Shown here piece after piece: positions 42,978 to 54,761 of a stretch of 64,000 nt of DNA. Within the stretch, counting starts at the first letter, position 1; the number at the start of each line of letters is the position of its first letter. Position numbers and translations under genes: made by a program. Source of the DNA: Aradus depressus (taxonomy: Eukaryota > Arthropoda > Insecta > Hemiptera > Aradidae); contig OY759214.1 of NCBI GenBank assembly GCA_963662175.1, forward strand, positions 103,130,115 to 103,194,114. Reading direction: 5' to 3'. The notes beneath the pieces were generated by a model that saw only the letters and a list, made by a program, of their open reading frames with translations, was not told the origin of the DNA and did no database searches.

Positions 42978-44100
42978 TTACCAGAATTTATGACCTTCTA
43001 AATTAATTCTAGAATCTATTTCAGAAACTATTTTATTCTCCTTCACTTTTACCTCTAAAACTTCTATTATTTTTTCTTCCTCTACTAAAATTTCTACGCT
43101 AGGTTTCTTTTCCAACTCTACTTCTAAAATTTGAACTTGTTCTTCCCTAATATTATTTTCAACTTTAATTAAGACCTCTGTCTTCTCTCCCATTATTATT
43201 TCTAAACATATTTTTGGTCATATCATCCATTTTCGTATTAAGCATTTTCAATCCCCCGAATTATGTTACCTTTAAATCTCCCATTTTACTTTCTAAATTT
43301 CACATTTTACTTTCTAAATTTCACATTTTACTATCTAAATTTCCCATTTGCCTTAACGATTCCTTAAGCATTGAATTCGTACGTAAACCTTCGGTATGCT
43401 CAATATTCTCACAATCGATCTCTCTTTTTTTATCCATAATAAAAAAGTAAATTTAAAAAAAAAACTAACTATATAAAATTTCAAAAATTAAGTTTGTTAC
43501 TAAGCTCGCCGAGTCAATTCTGATTCAACAACCTCGCTTTTTCCTTTCTTGTCGAATACATTTGATTCTACCAAAATTCCAGCACAAGGACAAGGGTATG
43601 CCAATTGTAATAAAAGAATGCTTTTTTTTTATTTATTTATTTTTTTTTATTTAAATATTTTATTTTATGCTTGTTGTCCCGTTTTTAATAATAATGCTAT
43701 ATATAATTTTCTTTATTTTACTTTTAATCAAGACGCGGAGATTTTCTCAAAATTGTTTAACTGATTTTACTAAATTAAAATATTTGTGGGATGCCAGATC
43801 GCCTATATAATAGAACGATACTTTAATTTACTGATTTGAATATATAAATTGGATTTCTGTAAACCAAAGGCGAAGGTACGTGCAGCGAAGAAAGATTTGA
43901 AAAACCAAATTGTCAAATCATTACTGACTAGGTTTGAGCATAGGAAACAAACTACTGAAATTTAGAAACTCATATTTAAAAGAATATATTTACAGAAAAA
44001 ATTGACTTAAAATTAAAATACATAATATAGAATTAAACCTTATATGGATAATGTTGTATGGATGCTGGGGGCTGATGATGTTTTCCAAGCTTCTTTCGAA
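42978..44100 (-). mobile_element. decayed antisense copy of the coiled-coil LTR family (element D)
   Basis: Minus-strand order from 44,100: LTR-like sequence homologous to 34,190-34,460 (shared CCTTCGCCTTTGGTT and AGTAGTTTGTT), then a short ORF from 43,439 with MGNLDSKM repeats broken by TGA codons, then an acidic ORF (43,193-42,978) containing REEQVQILE that resembles EEQTQILEKD of element A. No pol-like sequence. Confidence 0.65.
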
Positions 44101-44997
44101 TTCTTCACGATGGTTCCTCAGTCTGCGATAAGTTGAATGGGTGGTGGGTGGAGACAGTGGGGCTGAACGAGTGGGAGGACGAATAGTGAATGGGAATGGG
44201 GACACTTAAAACTCACTGGGGACTGACTGAAGATTGGAGCTCGACTCTGACTGAACTCCCACTGGAGACTCCTCCGAAGACTCCTGAGCTCTGACTGCGG
44301 GGCTTCTCTCAACTGAACTGCCCTCACTGGACTGGAGACTCCTCCGAGCCTCTCTCAACTGAAACTGACTTCTCTCTTTCTTCCCCGAGGATCTCTCAAC
44401 TCTTCCCCCACCACTTGCTATTTTCCCCTTCTCTTCTGCTTACAGGGGAGAATTCTGCTTTCCCCAAGGTGGCATCCAAGTTGACCATTTCAATTTCTAG
44501 ATTGACATTCTGGAAGTATATATGATCTTAAAAGAGGGTTCTATGGGTTTAAGTCAGGTATGGTCAATCCTTTTATTGTCACTTCTGTTACTTTGGATTG
44601 TAAAATCTGTATACTTAATTCTCTACAGGTATTTGACGAAGGTAAAAGGGTCCTTCTTTTACCTGACCCCTCAGCCCCTTGGGTTTCTTATATATTTCCA
44701 CTATATACATTAATATATAAAATATATATTTTAAAGAATACATCCAGACCCAGTCGCAAATCTATCACATTACAATATATATGCAAATATATTTGATAAA
44801 ATATGCAATTAAAAACTAAAAATATGCGAAATGCTGCAAAGGAAAAAAGTACCTTAGAATAAAATAAACTACAGAAGTAATAGAAAATCTTTTAGTATAG
44901 ACATGAAATTTATTAAATAAAATATATATAAGCAAATAATTAGAGTAAAAAATATAGTGATATAAAAAATTATTTGAACAGATAAAAACTTAATCGT
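44101..44997. other. unassigned region
   Basis: Repetitive GACTGGAGACTCCTCCGA-type phrases occur at 44,260-44,360 and may be LTR-derived. No gene seen. Confidence 0.4.
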
Positions 44998-45192
44998 CTA
45001 AAAAACTGTTAAATTACACACAATAACATTTTTCAAATTTTCAAACAAAAAGGATCGCTTCTCTGGCCTCAAAATTGATTTGTATCGGCTGAATGAGCGC
45101 TCCATATTAATTGAAGTAACTGGCGCATAATTGAAACCCCTAATATCCATTGGGCTCAATTCAACCCCTGACTCTTCGCTTACCACCTCCAC
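44998..45192 (-). pseudogene. hAT transposase C-terminal (dimerisation) fragment
   Basis: A 64-codon frame reading APVTSINMERSFSRYKSIL followed by a basic block and ENLKNVIV. The S-x-ERSFSxYK pattern marks the C-terminal dimerisation region of hAT transposases and of host proteins derived from them (CGGBP1-like). The DNA-binding and catalytic parts are not visible nearby, so this is probably a relic or the last exon of a domesticated gene. Confidence 0.65.
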
Positions 45193-46149
45193 TTCTTCTC
45201 ATCCAAACTGAACTGATCGACTTAGAAAAGAATAAGAAAGAAGAGGTGGGGGGGAGGGGGAGGGGGGGGTTGGCATAAAAACAGTTCCGAGAATAGATTA
45301 TTAAAGTAAACAGTCAGAATAAAAAGTTCACAATATGAACACAATGAATTCAAGAGAAACAATGGAGTTCCTGTAATGCACTCTTCTCAATAAAAGGGGC
45401 GTACACGTGGCCGAAAAGAAGGAAAAATTAGGAAAAAAAAGTGGGATTACTTTTTATTAATCGTCAGTTTACAAAAAAAATTAAAAATGGCTTTAAAATA
45501 AAATATATATGTACCTACTTTACGGAGTCTATCCTTGAGCTACCGAAAAATATGTATAAAAATATGAGAATAAGGTTTAGATATGCAAAAATATGTATTT
45601 TTAGCGACATATGCAAAATAGAAATAGCTTAAATTGATTCTATATTCACCAAATATGTAAATGCATATAAATCACAGCCCTAGTAATGAATGTATTGACA
45701 CATGTAATGGGCTGACAAATTAAACTACTCTGTATGGTGTAACATATTTATTTATTAACCCACAGATAACTCCCCAATATAAAGACTCGAAGATAACTCC
45801 CTTCGCAATTAGGGCCAACAGGAACCCCAGGGAGATAGGCAAGGGCTGGGCTATGGTTCTCTACCAATGGGCATAATACCACCGAACATCAGGACCAGCG
45901 TCAGACTCACACAACATTACACCTCGCTTGATTAAAACCAACTGTCGCCCGTCCCCTCTCAGCCCACAGTCGCCTATTCTACCGTGGATATCAAAACTAC
46001 ATACCTACAACCTTAAAACTAGATACGTTAAAAATACATACATAAAGTCTCCTTAAAACTACGGTGGTAAAAAAATTATATAAAATATAATAAATCAAAA
46101 CATACAAGTAAAATTAATAATAATGAAATAATAATAATTAAATAAACAA
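45193..46149. other. unassigned region
   Basis: G-rich run at 45,247-45,270 and AT-rich sequence otherwise. TATGCAAAATA-type phrases recur. Nothing coding seen. Confidence 0.4.
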
Positions 46150-46480
46150 TATATTACCACATTTCCTGTAGAAATTTTATAACTGGTCTTCTTTTTAATT
46201 TCCGAAAAGGGCCCTAAAAAATATAAAAAGTTCAAGACGTGCAATTTTGAAGAAAGTGCACGTAAATTTTAAAAAAATTTCAAATAAACTTTTCATTTGG
46301 ATTTTTAAAAAGATGCTATTTTTAATTTTTTTCAATAATATTAAATTTAATCCAAAGTTTTCAAATTATCTTACTGGACCAACAGGGAAAAGGAATAGAA
46401 TAGAATTTACGAGAACAAATATTGGGTTTATTTTCTTAAATCTACATTATTAAGATTAAAAAACTAAACATGGAAACAAA
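46150..46480 (-). repeat. decayed antisense LTR related to element A
   Basis: Reverse complement resembles the second half of the element A LTR: shared TTCTACAGGAAATGTGGTA, AAAATTGCACGTCTT-like and TCTATTCTATTC blocks in the same order. Likely a solo or degraded LTR. Confidence 0.65.
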
Positions 46481-47016
46481 CAAAAATCAAAAGAAAAATC
46501 TTAGAAACTAAATTCTTAAAACTATTTCAATTTATTTTCTGTTTTATACTTTGGGTCATTCTTTAAAATTAAGTTATATCTTTCTGGGCATATGTCTTGT
46601 ACATATAAACAAACAACAGCACCTTCTTTGCGGATCAATTTCCCGTCAATTCACTTCTATTTAGTTCATTACATCTTAAGCCTAAACACCACTCTCCTTC
46701 TTTTCTCAGACCGTCTCACCTCAACCCAGGCCTCGACTCGTCTCTACACACTAAAAAACAGCTGATGGCCGTTTTTTTTTCTTTTTTTACTAATTTGTTT
46801 TAAAAGAAATTTGCTTTTTACAGAAAAATAAATATAATTATTTTTTTAATATTAATAATTTAATCATTTTAATGTATATAGTTTTTTTTATACATCACAC
46901 TACATACATAACAACCTTAAAACTACTTACATAAAACTACATCCATTTGGGTCCTTACACACAAAATTTCATATTTAAATTTAAATTTAAAACTCCATAA
47001 GAACAACACTTATTTA
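46481..47016. other. unassigned AT-rich region
   Basis: May include the outer part of the element A-like LTR up to about 46,770. No gene seen. Confidence 0.35.
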
Positions 47017-47750
47017 TTTACAGAGGTGTCAGCCGAAAGAAAGGAAGGAGGTCAGAGAGGGGGCTCAACACAAAAATATGTAAATGCATATAAATCAAAG
47101 CCCTAGTAATGAATGTATCGACACTAAATTTCATATGAACATATAAGACCTTGTAAGGATAATGTTATCCTTATAATGAGTGTTCACTGATTAATTTACA
47201 GAGGTGTGAGCCGAAAGAAAGGAAGGAGGTCAGAGAGGGGGCTCAACTCAAGAACCCTAACTGCCAATCTTATTAATGTACTTCCAAGTTGAGGAAGGCG
47301 GACATATTGTAAGGATAATGTTATCCTTATAATGAGTGTTCACTGATTAATTTACAGAGGTGTGAGCCGAAAGGAAGGAAGGAGGTGAGAGAGGGGGCTC
47401 AACTCAAGAACCCTAACTGCCAATCTTATTAATGTACTTCCAAGTTGAGGAAGGCGGACATATTGTAAGGATAATGTTATCCTTATAATGAGTGTTCACT
47501 GATTAATTTACAGAGGTGTGAGCCGAAAGAAAGGAAGGAGGTGAGAGAGGGGGCTCAACTCAAGAACCCCAACTGCCAATCTTATTAATGTACTTCCAAG
47601 TTGAGGAAGGCGGACATATTGTAAGGATAATGTTATCCTTATAATGAGTGTTCACTGATTAATTTACAGAGGTGTGAGCCGAAAGAAAGGAAGGAGGTGA
47701 GAGAGGGGGCTCAACTCAAGAACCCTATCTGCCAATCTTATTAATGTATA
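47017..47750. repeat. 156-bp tandem repeat array
   Basis: TTGTAAGGATAATG recurs at 47,151, 47,307, 47,463 and 47,619, an exact 156-bp period, with a diverged partial copy from 47,017. Each unit has an AGGATAA..TTATCCT hairpin, a purine-rich AGCCGAAAGAAAGG block and a segment AAGTTGAGGAAGGCGGACAT. The last resembles AAGTTGAGGAACGCGGACAT in the Penelope repeats at 21,360 and 48,890. Confidence 0.92.
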
Positions 47751-48072
47751 TTTTGAGGTTGTTAGAAATTTTCGTTTGTGGCTTCATTAATCAAGTTCAA
47801 TTATATATTTAAAATAACCTCAATAAAAACATTCATTTATCACTTCAAATTAATCACATGAATTAATTTATTTTCAGAACTTGAGGACTATAGTTTCTTC
47901 AGTGACGTAAGTTTGTTATCTTACGTGTCTATCATTTAATAAACCTACTTAGCAATGTAATAATAACAATTTCACTTAAACACTCCTTTAATAAATTTCT
48001 CGGTGGTAGGCAGACGTAGTGGACTTACTTGTTAAATAAGTAATAACATGTATCAGTCCAACATTAATTAAA

Positions 48073-48114
48073 CCACGACTAGTTTCGTCAGTAAACTGAC
48101 ATCTTCAGGTGGAA
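48073..48114 (-). ncRNA. hammerhead-like motif H5
   Basis: Inverted copy of H6 in the upstream 3'-end fragment of Penelope 3. Minus strand: CCAC, CTGAAGA, GTCAG/CTGAC stem, GAAA, ACTAGT palindrome, C, GTGG. Confidence 0.6.
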
Positions 48115-48365
48115 TCTAAACATACATAAACCAAAAATAATCTAAGAATTTTCGAGTAAATTAAAAGTCATGTCAATCATTAACAATATTACAATATTAA
48201 AATTTAAAAACGACAGTACAATAAGTTAAAATATTTTGAATTAAAATGCAAAATACATTGCTAGAGAAGAGGTCAAGGGACACATACGAGTATCAGGGAC
48301 TAGCTGGACACTGGCTGACTGGAAGACAACCAGATTGTCTCCCACTCCCCAAAACGAAGTTCAAG

Positions 48366-48392
48366 AAGGGGGGGGGGGGGGGGGGAGGGGGG
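48366..48392. repeat. poly(G)-rich tract
   Basis: Nearly uninterrupted G run in the inverted Penelope fragment. The sense copy has the matching C run at 50,150-50,170. Confidence 0.9.
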
Positions 48393-48568
48393 TTTCAAAA
48401 AGAGTTACCCTATTTAAGCAGAGGTTTTTTTTTGTTTTTAGACATTTCTTAATTTTTAATTTTTCGAACCAGTCGAGTGTGAGACCTTTATCTACGAAAT
48501 GTAAAAATTCCACATTTATAATTTAAAAATATTATTTTAAAATACAATATTATGCCTTAAAACAATAA

Positions 48569-49563
48569 ATGGGATCTCAGTTTGCAATTAGGGATTCTTC
48601 ATGTTTTTACTTGAATATTGTACACACCAGAATGGCAGTAGTTTTGAACCCAATTGAATTGGAATTATTTGATTATGTAACTAGGGAAAAAGTGAGAGTG
48701 CTAATGGATAAAAAACAAAACATATTAGATATGAAGTTGGATCATTTAAGAAAAAGTAATTACTTTGATGTTAATACTGTAAATAATTATTTTCAATTTT
48801 TCCCTAGACTTATAATTTATCAGATGTTAATTTTACTGATGAGGTAATGCGTGTGTTAGAGAAGGGGTTAAAATTTGTTCCTAATAACTTCTAAGTTGAG
48901 GAACGCGGACATATTGTGGAAACTTGTAATATATAAATAAAACAAAATAGTTTTTGAAATATTGTCTATATATATATATATCTTTAGTGGAGTAGACAAT
49001 ATTTCAAAAATTAGTTTGTTTTATTTATTTGTTCCAAATGTCATCAATAGAGATAAATTGTTAAGATTGGGTTGCTCTGTTGACTGTTTACCGAAATTGG
49101 ACTTTATGGCTAAAATCAAAAGTGTAGATTTAATAAAACCTTTAAAAAGACACCTAGACCAAAAAACCAAAACAACCGCTGTCCTCAGACTACTTGGGTT
49201 CCTCATTATCCCCCTTGTGTGCGGAAAATTTATGGATTGTTTTGAAAATCAACAGTTGATAGTTACTATTCAATTCCTCAGCACTTCTTTGTAAAAAAGT
49301 CTTGGACCAGATATGTTGTTGATGTCTTGTGTGTTTGAACGGCTCGAGGAATGAACTGCATGATCAATTCTAGACACCCCAAAATACAGTTCACGATGGA
49401 AATTGGGGGCTGTAATTTGAATTTTTTGGACCTTAACTTAACAGTTATTAACAATGCCATTAATTTTAATATATTTAGGAAATCAACGATCACTGACATA
49501 ATGATTGCGGTTGACTCTAACCACCCCTGGGCACAAAAGATCTCAGTTTCAGGTGGCTGGTGA
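48569..49563 (+). pseudogene. Penelope 3 N-terminal and RT region, heavily decayed
   Basis: Pieces in several frames: an N-terminal KQNILDMKLDHL region, a MRVLEKGLKFVPNN block (the conserved start of Penelope ORFs, about 48,840-48,885), and a thumb-side KIQFTMEIGGCNLNFLDLNL with IFRKSTITD. Motifs A to C of the RT are missing or unrecognisable. It is clearly non-functional. Confidence 0.65.
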
Positions 49564-49775
49564 AAATGCTATTGAGGACACCCCTCAGTGACAACAATTT
49601 CAATGAAGAAGTACTCACTATTAAGAAGTTAGCTATAAATAATGGGTATAGTCCCAAGTTAGAAAAGCTGCTGCTGTCAAGGAAGAGTATAGTAGCCGGA
49701 TACCCGATAGGGAGGTGAAGGGAAGTTTGCTCCATTCCATATATAGGGGATATATCCTCTAGAGTAACAAAAATT

Positions 49776-50244
49776 TTGAGGAATGAAGGACTCTGTGTAG
49801 GATTCAAAACTGTCCACCCCCTAGGGGCCCTCATCTCGAGACCGAAAGATAAAGTTGAGTTTCCAGATAGAAGTGGTGTCTACCAAATTACCTGCGAATG
49901 TGGGGCCGCCTACTTCGGCCAGTCAGGTCGAAAGATTTCTACAAGAATGGGGGAACATTTACCCAGGTCTAGTAGAGTTTCCGACTTCGAAGACCACCTG
50001 ATAGCCACAGGTTTTGGCCGGCAAAAATGTGGAATTTTTACATTTCGTAGATAAAGGCCCCACACTCGACTGGTTCGAAAAATTAGAAATTAAGAAATGT
50101 CTAAAAACAAAAAAAAACCTCTGCTTAAATAGGGTAACTCTTTTTGAAACCCCCCCTCCCCCCCCCCCCTTTCTTGAACTTCGTTTTGGGAGTGGGAGGC
50201 AATCTGGTTGTCTTCCAGTCAGCCAGTGTCCAGCTAGTCCCTGA
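49776..50244 (+). pseudogene. GIY-YIG domain of Penelope-like element 3
   Basis: Frame 49,776-50,054 reads SGVYQITCECGAAYFGQSGR and RMGEHL, the GIY-YIG core. An overlapping frame (50,014-50,244) carries the C-terminal HFVDKGPTLDWFEKLEIKK block, so one frameshift lies near 50,015-50,035. The extended C-terminus beyond the C run is unusual and probably reads into tail sequence. Confidence 0.82.
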
Positions 50245-50424
50245 TACTTGTATGTGTCCCTTGACCTCTTCTCTAGCAAGGTATTTTGCATTTTAATTCA
50301 AAATATTTTAACTAATTGTACTGTCGTTTTTAAATTTTAATATTGTAATATTGTTAATGATTGACATGAGTTTTAGTTTACTCGAAAATTCTTAGATTAT
50401 TTTTGGTTTATGTATGTTTAGATT

Positions 50425-50464
50425 CCACCTGAAGATGTCAGTTTACTGACGAAACTAGTCGTGG
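50425..50464 (+). ncRNA. hammerhead-like motif H6 (best formed)
   Basis: CCAC (stem I), CTGAAGA (50,429-50,435), U, GTCAG-TTTA-CTGAC (stem II), GAAA (50,451-50,454), CTAG-T palindrome (stem III with U16.1), C (50,460) and GTGG (stem I). Topology equals a type I hammerhead ribozyme except for the unpaired U after the CUGANGA box. Confidence 0.65.
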
Positions 50465-50485
50465 TTTAAAAAATGTTGGACTGAT

Positions 50486-50770
50486 ATATCTTATTGCTTA
50501 CTCTCCTATAACAATATCTCTTATTTTAAATTGTTATCAACAGGTTCATTTGTTAACCACTTGCATTATCGAGGAATCGAGTATCGTAAGTATCGATAAT
50601 TTCATTACAAGCAACTATTTGCTGACAACTTTGCGGTAGGTAACCTATTTAATTTGATTGAGATTATGATATATAGAGAAGTGGAAGGTGAGAAAAGAGT
50701 TCATAAAGTGGAACGGCAGAATAACTAATAAATACTTTTTTTTTTTTTTTACTTTTTGATATATATATAT
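50486..50770. other. unassigned AT-rich region
   Basis: No gene. Ends in a TA run that supplied the ATAT target site of element C. Confidence 0.5.
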
Positions 50771-51612
50771 TGTAATGTTCTATATTGTCCATTACATGTA
50801 ATATTTAAGAAATGGAAAATGAGATACGTAAATACAATCATTTTATTAGACCTAAGGAAGGTTACTGGGGGTTATCAAATCGATTTGTACCAGGGTCGAT
50901 ATAGTATCAAAATATATCAATTCATTTATTTCAATTATGTCATAAAATTAAATGATAAGCTAATAATTAGTTAACAATAAATGTAAGCAATTAGGATTGT
51001 ATACGGGAATATGAAAGTGTTATAAAAAAACCCAGATGTTTAGTGTTAAAGGCTGTAAAAATTGTGGCCAATGAGAGAGCGGAATCCAAAACGAGAGAGA
51101 AGTGGTCTGCCCCCTCGTGGAGAGTAGGTAGAGAGATGTAAGAGAGAACTGTGCAGAGAGAGATGGTTCAGTGAAAGTGAGTGTAGTGAATAGTAGAAAA
51201 TGTCAGTGATTTCTTAAAAGCTGTGGTAAGAAGGAAGAAAGGAACACTTGGAATCCAGAAGAGAGGAGAGGACGTGGCCGCAATTGCGACAACCCATATT
51301 CAACTTACCACGCTGGAAACATCATTTCACCCACAGGCACAATAGAAGAAAAGAGAGATGTCCCGCAGGTTTAGTTAAATGTTGTGTAAACAAAAAAAAA
51401 TCTCTATGTATGTAAAATTTTTGTGTTACTAACCCATAAAAACATGTCTTTATAAATTTTAAATATAAAATGTAACAAATTATTCTTAAAGTTTTCTTTA
51501 TTATTTATAAAAAATTATATATAACAAGGTCCTCTAATAATCGTTATTGCATATAATTATTATTTCTAAATTTAAATTAGAATTACAAGTAGCGAAATAA
51601 GCGAACGTAACA
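50771..51612 (+). repeat. 5' LTR of element C
   Basis: An 842-bp LTR, almost identical to 54,762-55,599. The copies differ by a small indel near 51,089 / 55,080 and single bases. Short ORFs inside are chance. Confidence 0.93.
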
Positions 51613-51613
51613 A

Positions 51614-51666
51614 ATGTCGCTTCGAACAGGGACTTGAAATATTAAATTTGTATATGGCGCCCGAAA
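51614..51666 (+). promoter_or_regulatory. candidate tRNA-Lys primer-binding site(s) of element C
   Basis: Two bases after the LTR, TGTCGCTTCGAACAGGGACT resembles the tRNA-Lys-type site TGGCGCCCGAACAGGGAC with a few differences. A second, better 5' match TGGCGCCCGAA lies at 51,655-51,665. The first has the normal position. Confidence 0.5.
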
Positions 51667-51754
51667 AGAAAATTATAAAAGGACCTTATGTGTAATTTTG
51701 TAAAAATATTTGTAAAAATTAATTTTAAAACTGTGTAAAAAGTTAGCGTCCAAA

Positions 51755-52630
51755 ATGGCCGACTATAATAGAGGTTCTCAGAGAACTAATCCGAACAATA
51801 ATGGCGGACAAAATAGAATAACTTATGATAATTGCCTTCAGCCGGAGAGTGAGACGAATGTAAGTTTAAACACAATGATGGAAATGATAATAAAAAATAT
51901 GAACGTAAAATTTGAGCAACAATCAAAAAATTTTGAGCAACAATCTAAAAATTTTAATGAAATGAATTCAAAAATTGATGAATTAAAGGAAGACGTAAGC
52001 ATAAAATTTGAAAATTTAAAAAAAGATTTAAACAACCGTTTCGATGAAGTAAATAATGAGATTGATAAATTTAGTGATCAAAGTTTAGAAATAAATCATA
52101 AATGTGAACAATTAAATAATAAGATAGAAAGTGCGGTAGAAGCTGTCGAGAGTAAATTAAATCGAAATATGAGTGTAGAGGGACAGGAAAATGGAGAAAT
52201 AAAGGAAAATATAAACATCAATAAGGTGCTAGAGAAATTTAAATATATTACAATTCAAATAACAAATGGTAGTGTGGTGAAAAGACCGAATCATAATAAA
52301 AATAAAGAAACGAGGAAATTATACAATAAAAAAATCACAAACTTAAGAAAACATGAGATAAATAAAATTAAAAGTCCTAGAAAGATCGGATATCGAAAAA
52401 CAAATTTTCATAGATGTGTAAATAAACATAACTATAACAAGTGTAAAAAACTTGAGTTCAAAAATAATCATAATAAAAATAATTTGAAAAATTCGAAAAC
52501 AAAATATCTACGTCAAAGAAATAAACGAATAAAGAAAAAGATAAGTTTAAACATTAGTAACAAATTTAGAAAAATAGATAATCGAAAACTAAATTATAAA
52601 TATAAAAGAAAGAAAATAATAAGTGTTTAA
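51755..52630 (+). CDS. coiled-coil Gag-like protein of element C
   Basis: A 291-residue intact ORF from an ATG 142 bp after the LTR. Residues 1-40 are polar (Asn/Gln/Ser). Residues 45-145 form a coiled coil with a duplicated FEQQSKN and NEMNSKIDELKEDV. The last 130 residues are extremely Lys/Asn/Arg-rich, with little acidic content, suggesting nucleic-acid binding. No zinc knuckle or enzyme motif. It parallels the element A and B proteins in layout although the sequence is different. Confidence 0.72.
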   Translation: MADYNRGSQRTNPNNNGGQNRITYDNCLQPESETNVSLNTMMEMIIKNMNVKFEQQSKNFEQQSKNFNEMNSKIDELKEDVSIKFENLKKDLNNRFDEVNNEIDKFSDQSLEINHKCEQLNNKIESAVEAVESKLNRNMSVEGQENGEIKENININKVLEKFKYITIQITNGSVVKRPNHNKNKETRKLYNKKITNLRKHEINKIKSPRKIGYRKTNFHRCVNKHNYNKCKKLEFKNNHNKNNLKNSKTKYLRQRNKRIKKKISLNISNKFRKIDNRKLNYKYKRKKIISV

Positions 52631-54746
52631 CCGATGAAATTTTGGATATTAAAAATTGCTTGTCTAGGATTATGATCTGGAACTATAAAATGTAACATTA
52701 AAATTAATAAAAAAAAAAAATAAATAAACATAGAAAGTATCAGTCAATATGTTAAATTTTGTCGAAATGAATAATTGCAAAATAAAATGATATAATTAAG
52801 TGATGGAAAAATGTACCTGAGTTAGTTTGCGTGTAAAATTTGAGTTAATAAAAATCAATAAAAAATTAATGTAAACAAAGAAGTTGTCACTCGAGATGTA
52901 AATAGGGTCTAATTAATAAATAATTGAAAGTAAAGAATAAATTAAACTAAAGTTAGAAATAAAAATATGGGACGTAGTTAACATGATATGTCAACCAAGT
53001 CTAGGTTGAGGAGACGAACTGATAAATAGATAAAGGATAAGACAGCTGTTAGAGTCTTTTATGATAAACAACTGAAGTTTGTAAACACGTCAAATAATGT
53101 TAATATTGATTGTGTATTTTATTTTATGGTATGTCTTGTTATTTTTAATATGATGTATGCTATTTTGTTGTATTAGAGTGGTTGTATTATAAAAGAGGTA
53201 ATAATGACCAATTTTGGGTCTGAGACTGATTAAGAATATGAGAGTGGGTGATGCTCTGTCAAAGAATAAAAAAAATATAAAAAAAAAAAAAAAATAATTC
53301 TAATTAAATTAAATTATATGTAAATAATGTGTAGTGTAATCTGCAATCTGTACAGAAAATTTGTGATTTTAAATGTTTTTAAATAAAAACATATTTATTT
53401 ATTGAAATATTATATTAATGGTGGATGTTGTTATGTTATGGGAGATTTTATATAAGGGTTAGTCTCGAGATGAACTATTTATTGATATTTATGCATGCGT
53501 TTTTTTTTTATGGTATTGGAAAAAAAAAAAAAAAAAAAAAAAAAAATATTAGTTTAAAGGGTTTGTTATTGTTATTAAACCGTAATTGTCAACAACGTGG
53601 GCCATGTTGATTTAAGGAGTTTAGCGTCCTTACGGAAACGAGTTATATTAACCCACAAATGGTTTTTGAGAGCGATAATCGCTAGTAGTCTCAGAATAAT
53701 AAGTGATGAAATTAGAACATCCACATGGATGCATAGATTACAAACGTTATAAAATTTTAATCATAACCTTGTAAGTAATTCCGTATAATAATATAATAAA
53801 AAAAAAAAAAAAAAATTGTAAGTGAAACGGGAAAATGTTATAAGAATATTTTTTTAAGAATATCATCTTAAAAACATCATAGCAAAATTAGTGCAGTAAA
53901 TCAATAGGGAAAGTAAGTCGAGATAGCGTAAATAAAAGTAGTAAAAAAATAAAGGAATAAAATAACCATAATAAAAGGAATTGAAAATATAAATAATTAT
54001 CCGGGTTATGTCTAGTTGTTGTAGAAATGATGGAAATCAATAGACGAATTGAGAAAAGTAGCATTGATATTGGTAAATGGAATATTAAATAATAAATAAA
54101 TATGGTAATGAAGGAAGTAAATAAAAAAAAAATAGATAATTGATAGGAGAGAGGGAATTGTACTTTTAAATAGAAGGAAGGATTAAAGAATGAATATTAA
54201 AAATTTTTAGGCTTAGCCTATAGGTGGGAAGGAATTGGATTATGAGTATTTTATGGTAGTAGGCGAAGATCCAAGGAGATCAGGATGGTTAAGAGATACC
54301 AGGGAGATTATTTAATAAAGTTATATTATAGTTAGGATAGTTGGTATATTGTATGGCAAATTAATGATTAGTGTTGGAATTTTGAAGGTAGAATTTGCGT
54401 ATGGAGAATAGAGTAGTGGTAGATAGAAGAAATGAGAAGGTTAAAGTAATATATTTCAAGAAAATAAAGGAATATAAGAAAGTAAATCTAATATAACATT
54501 ATGGTAAGACGTAAACAAAATAATTAAATTGGATTTGTTACCTAATTGTTGTGTAATATTATTAAAGAGAGTTACCTTGAAGAATGTATTCCATAATAGA
54601 CAAAAAATTTGTGTGTAATTAATTAATTATAGAAACTGGGTCACCATGTTATTTTGAGTCGCCAAGTGGTACATATAACCATGAGATTATGAAATAGTTT
54701 GGTACTAAACACTTATGTAAGCAAATGAATGATATATTTTGATATT
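52631..54746. other. AT-rich non-coding interior of element C
   Basis: About 2.1 kb without a supported gene, containing several A runs (for example 53,520-53,546). Confidence 0.6.
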
Positions 54747-54761
54747 TTTAGCAGAGGGCAA
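54747..54761 (+). promoter_or_regulatory. polypurine tract of element C
   Basis: AGCAGAGGGCAA directly precedes the 3' LTR, the expected plus-strand primer position. It is short and interrupted by C. Confidence 0.5.

Larger units (their letters stand above)
48060..50485 (+). mobile_element. Penelope-like element 3 with inverted 3' fragment upstream
   Basis: Sense part 48,569-50,485 contains decayed N-terminal, RT and GIY-YIG coding sequence plus tail and hammerhead-like H6. Upstream, 48,060-48,510 is an inverted copy of the 3' end (50,010-50,485), carrying H5. A segment at 48,888-48,970 matches the repeat at 21,356-21,450. Confidence 0.82.

Noticed and set aside
50756..50974. 72-codon frame in the element C LTR, also at 54,729-54,965
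   Set aside because: Present in both LTRs, start codons differ, and no protein features.
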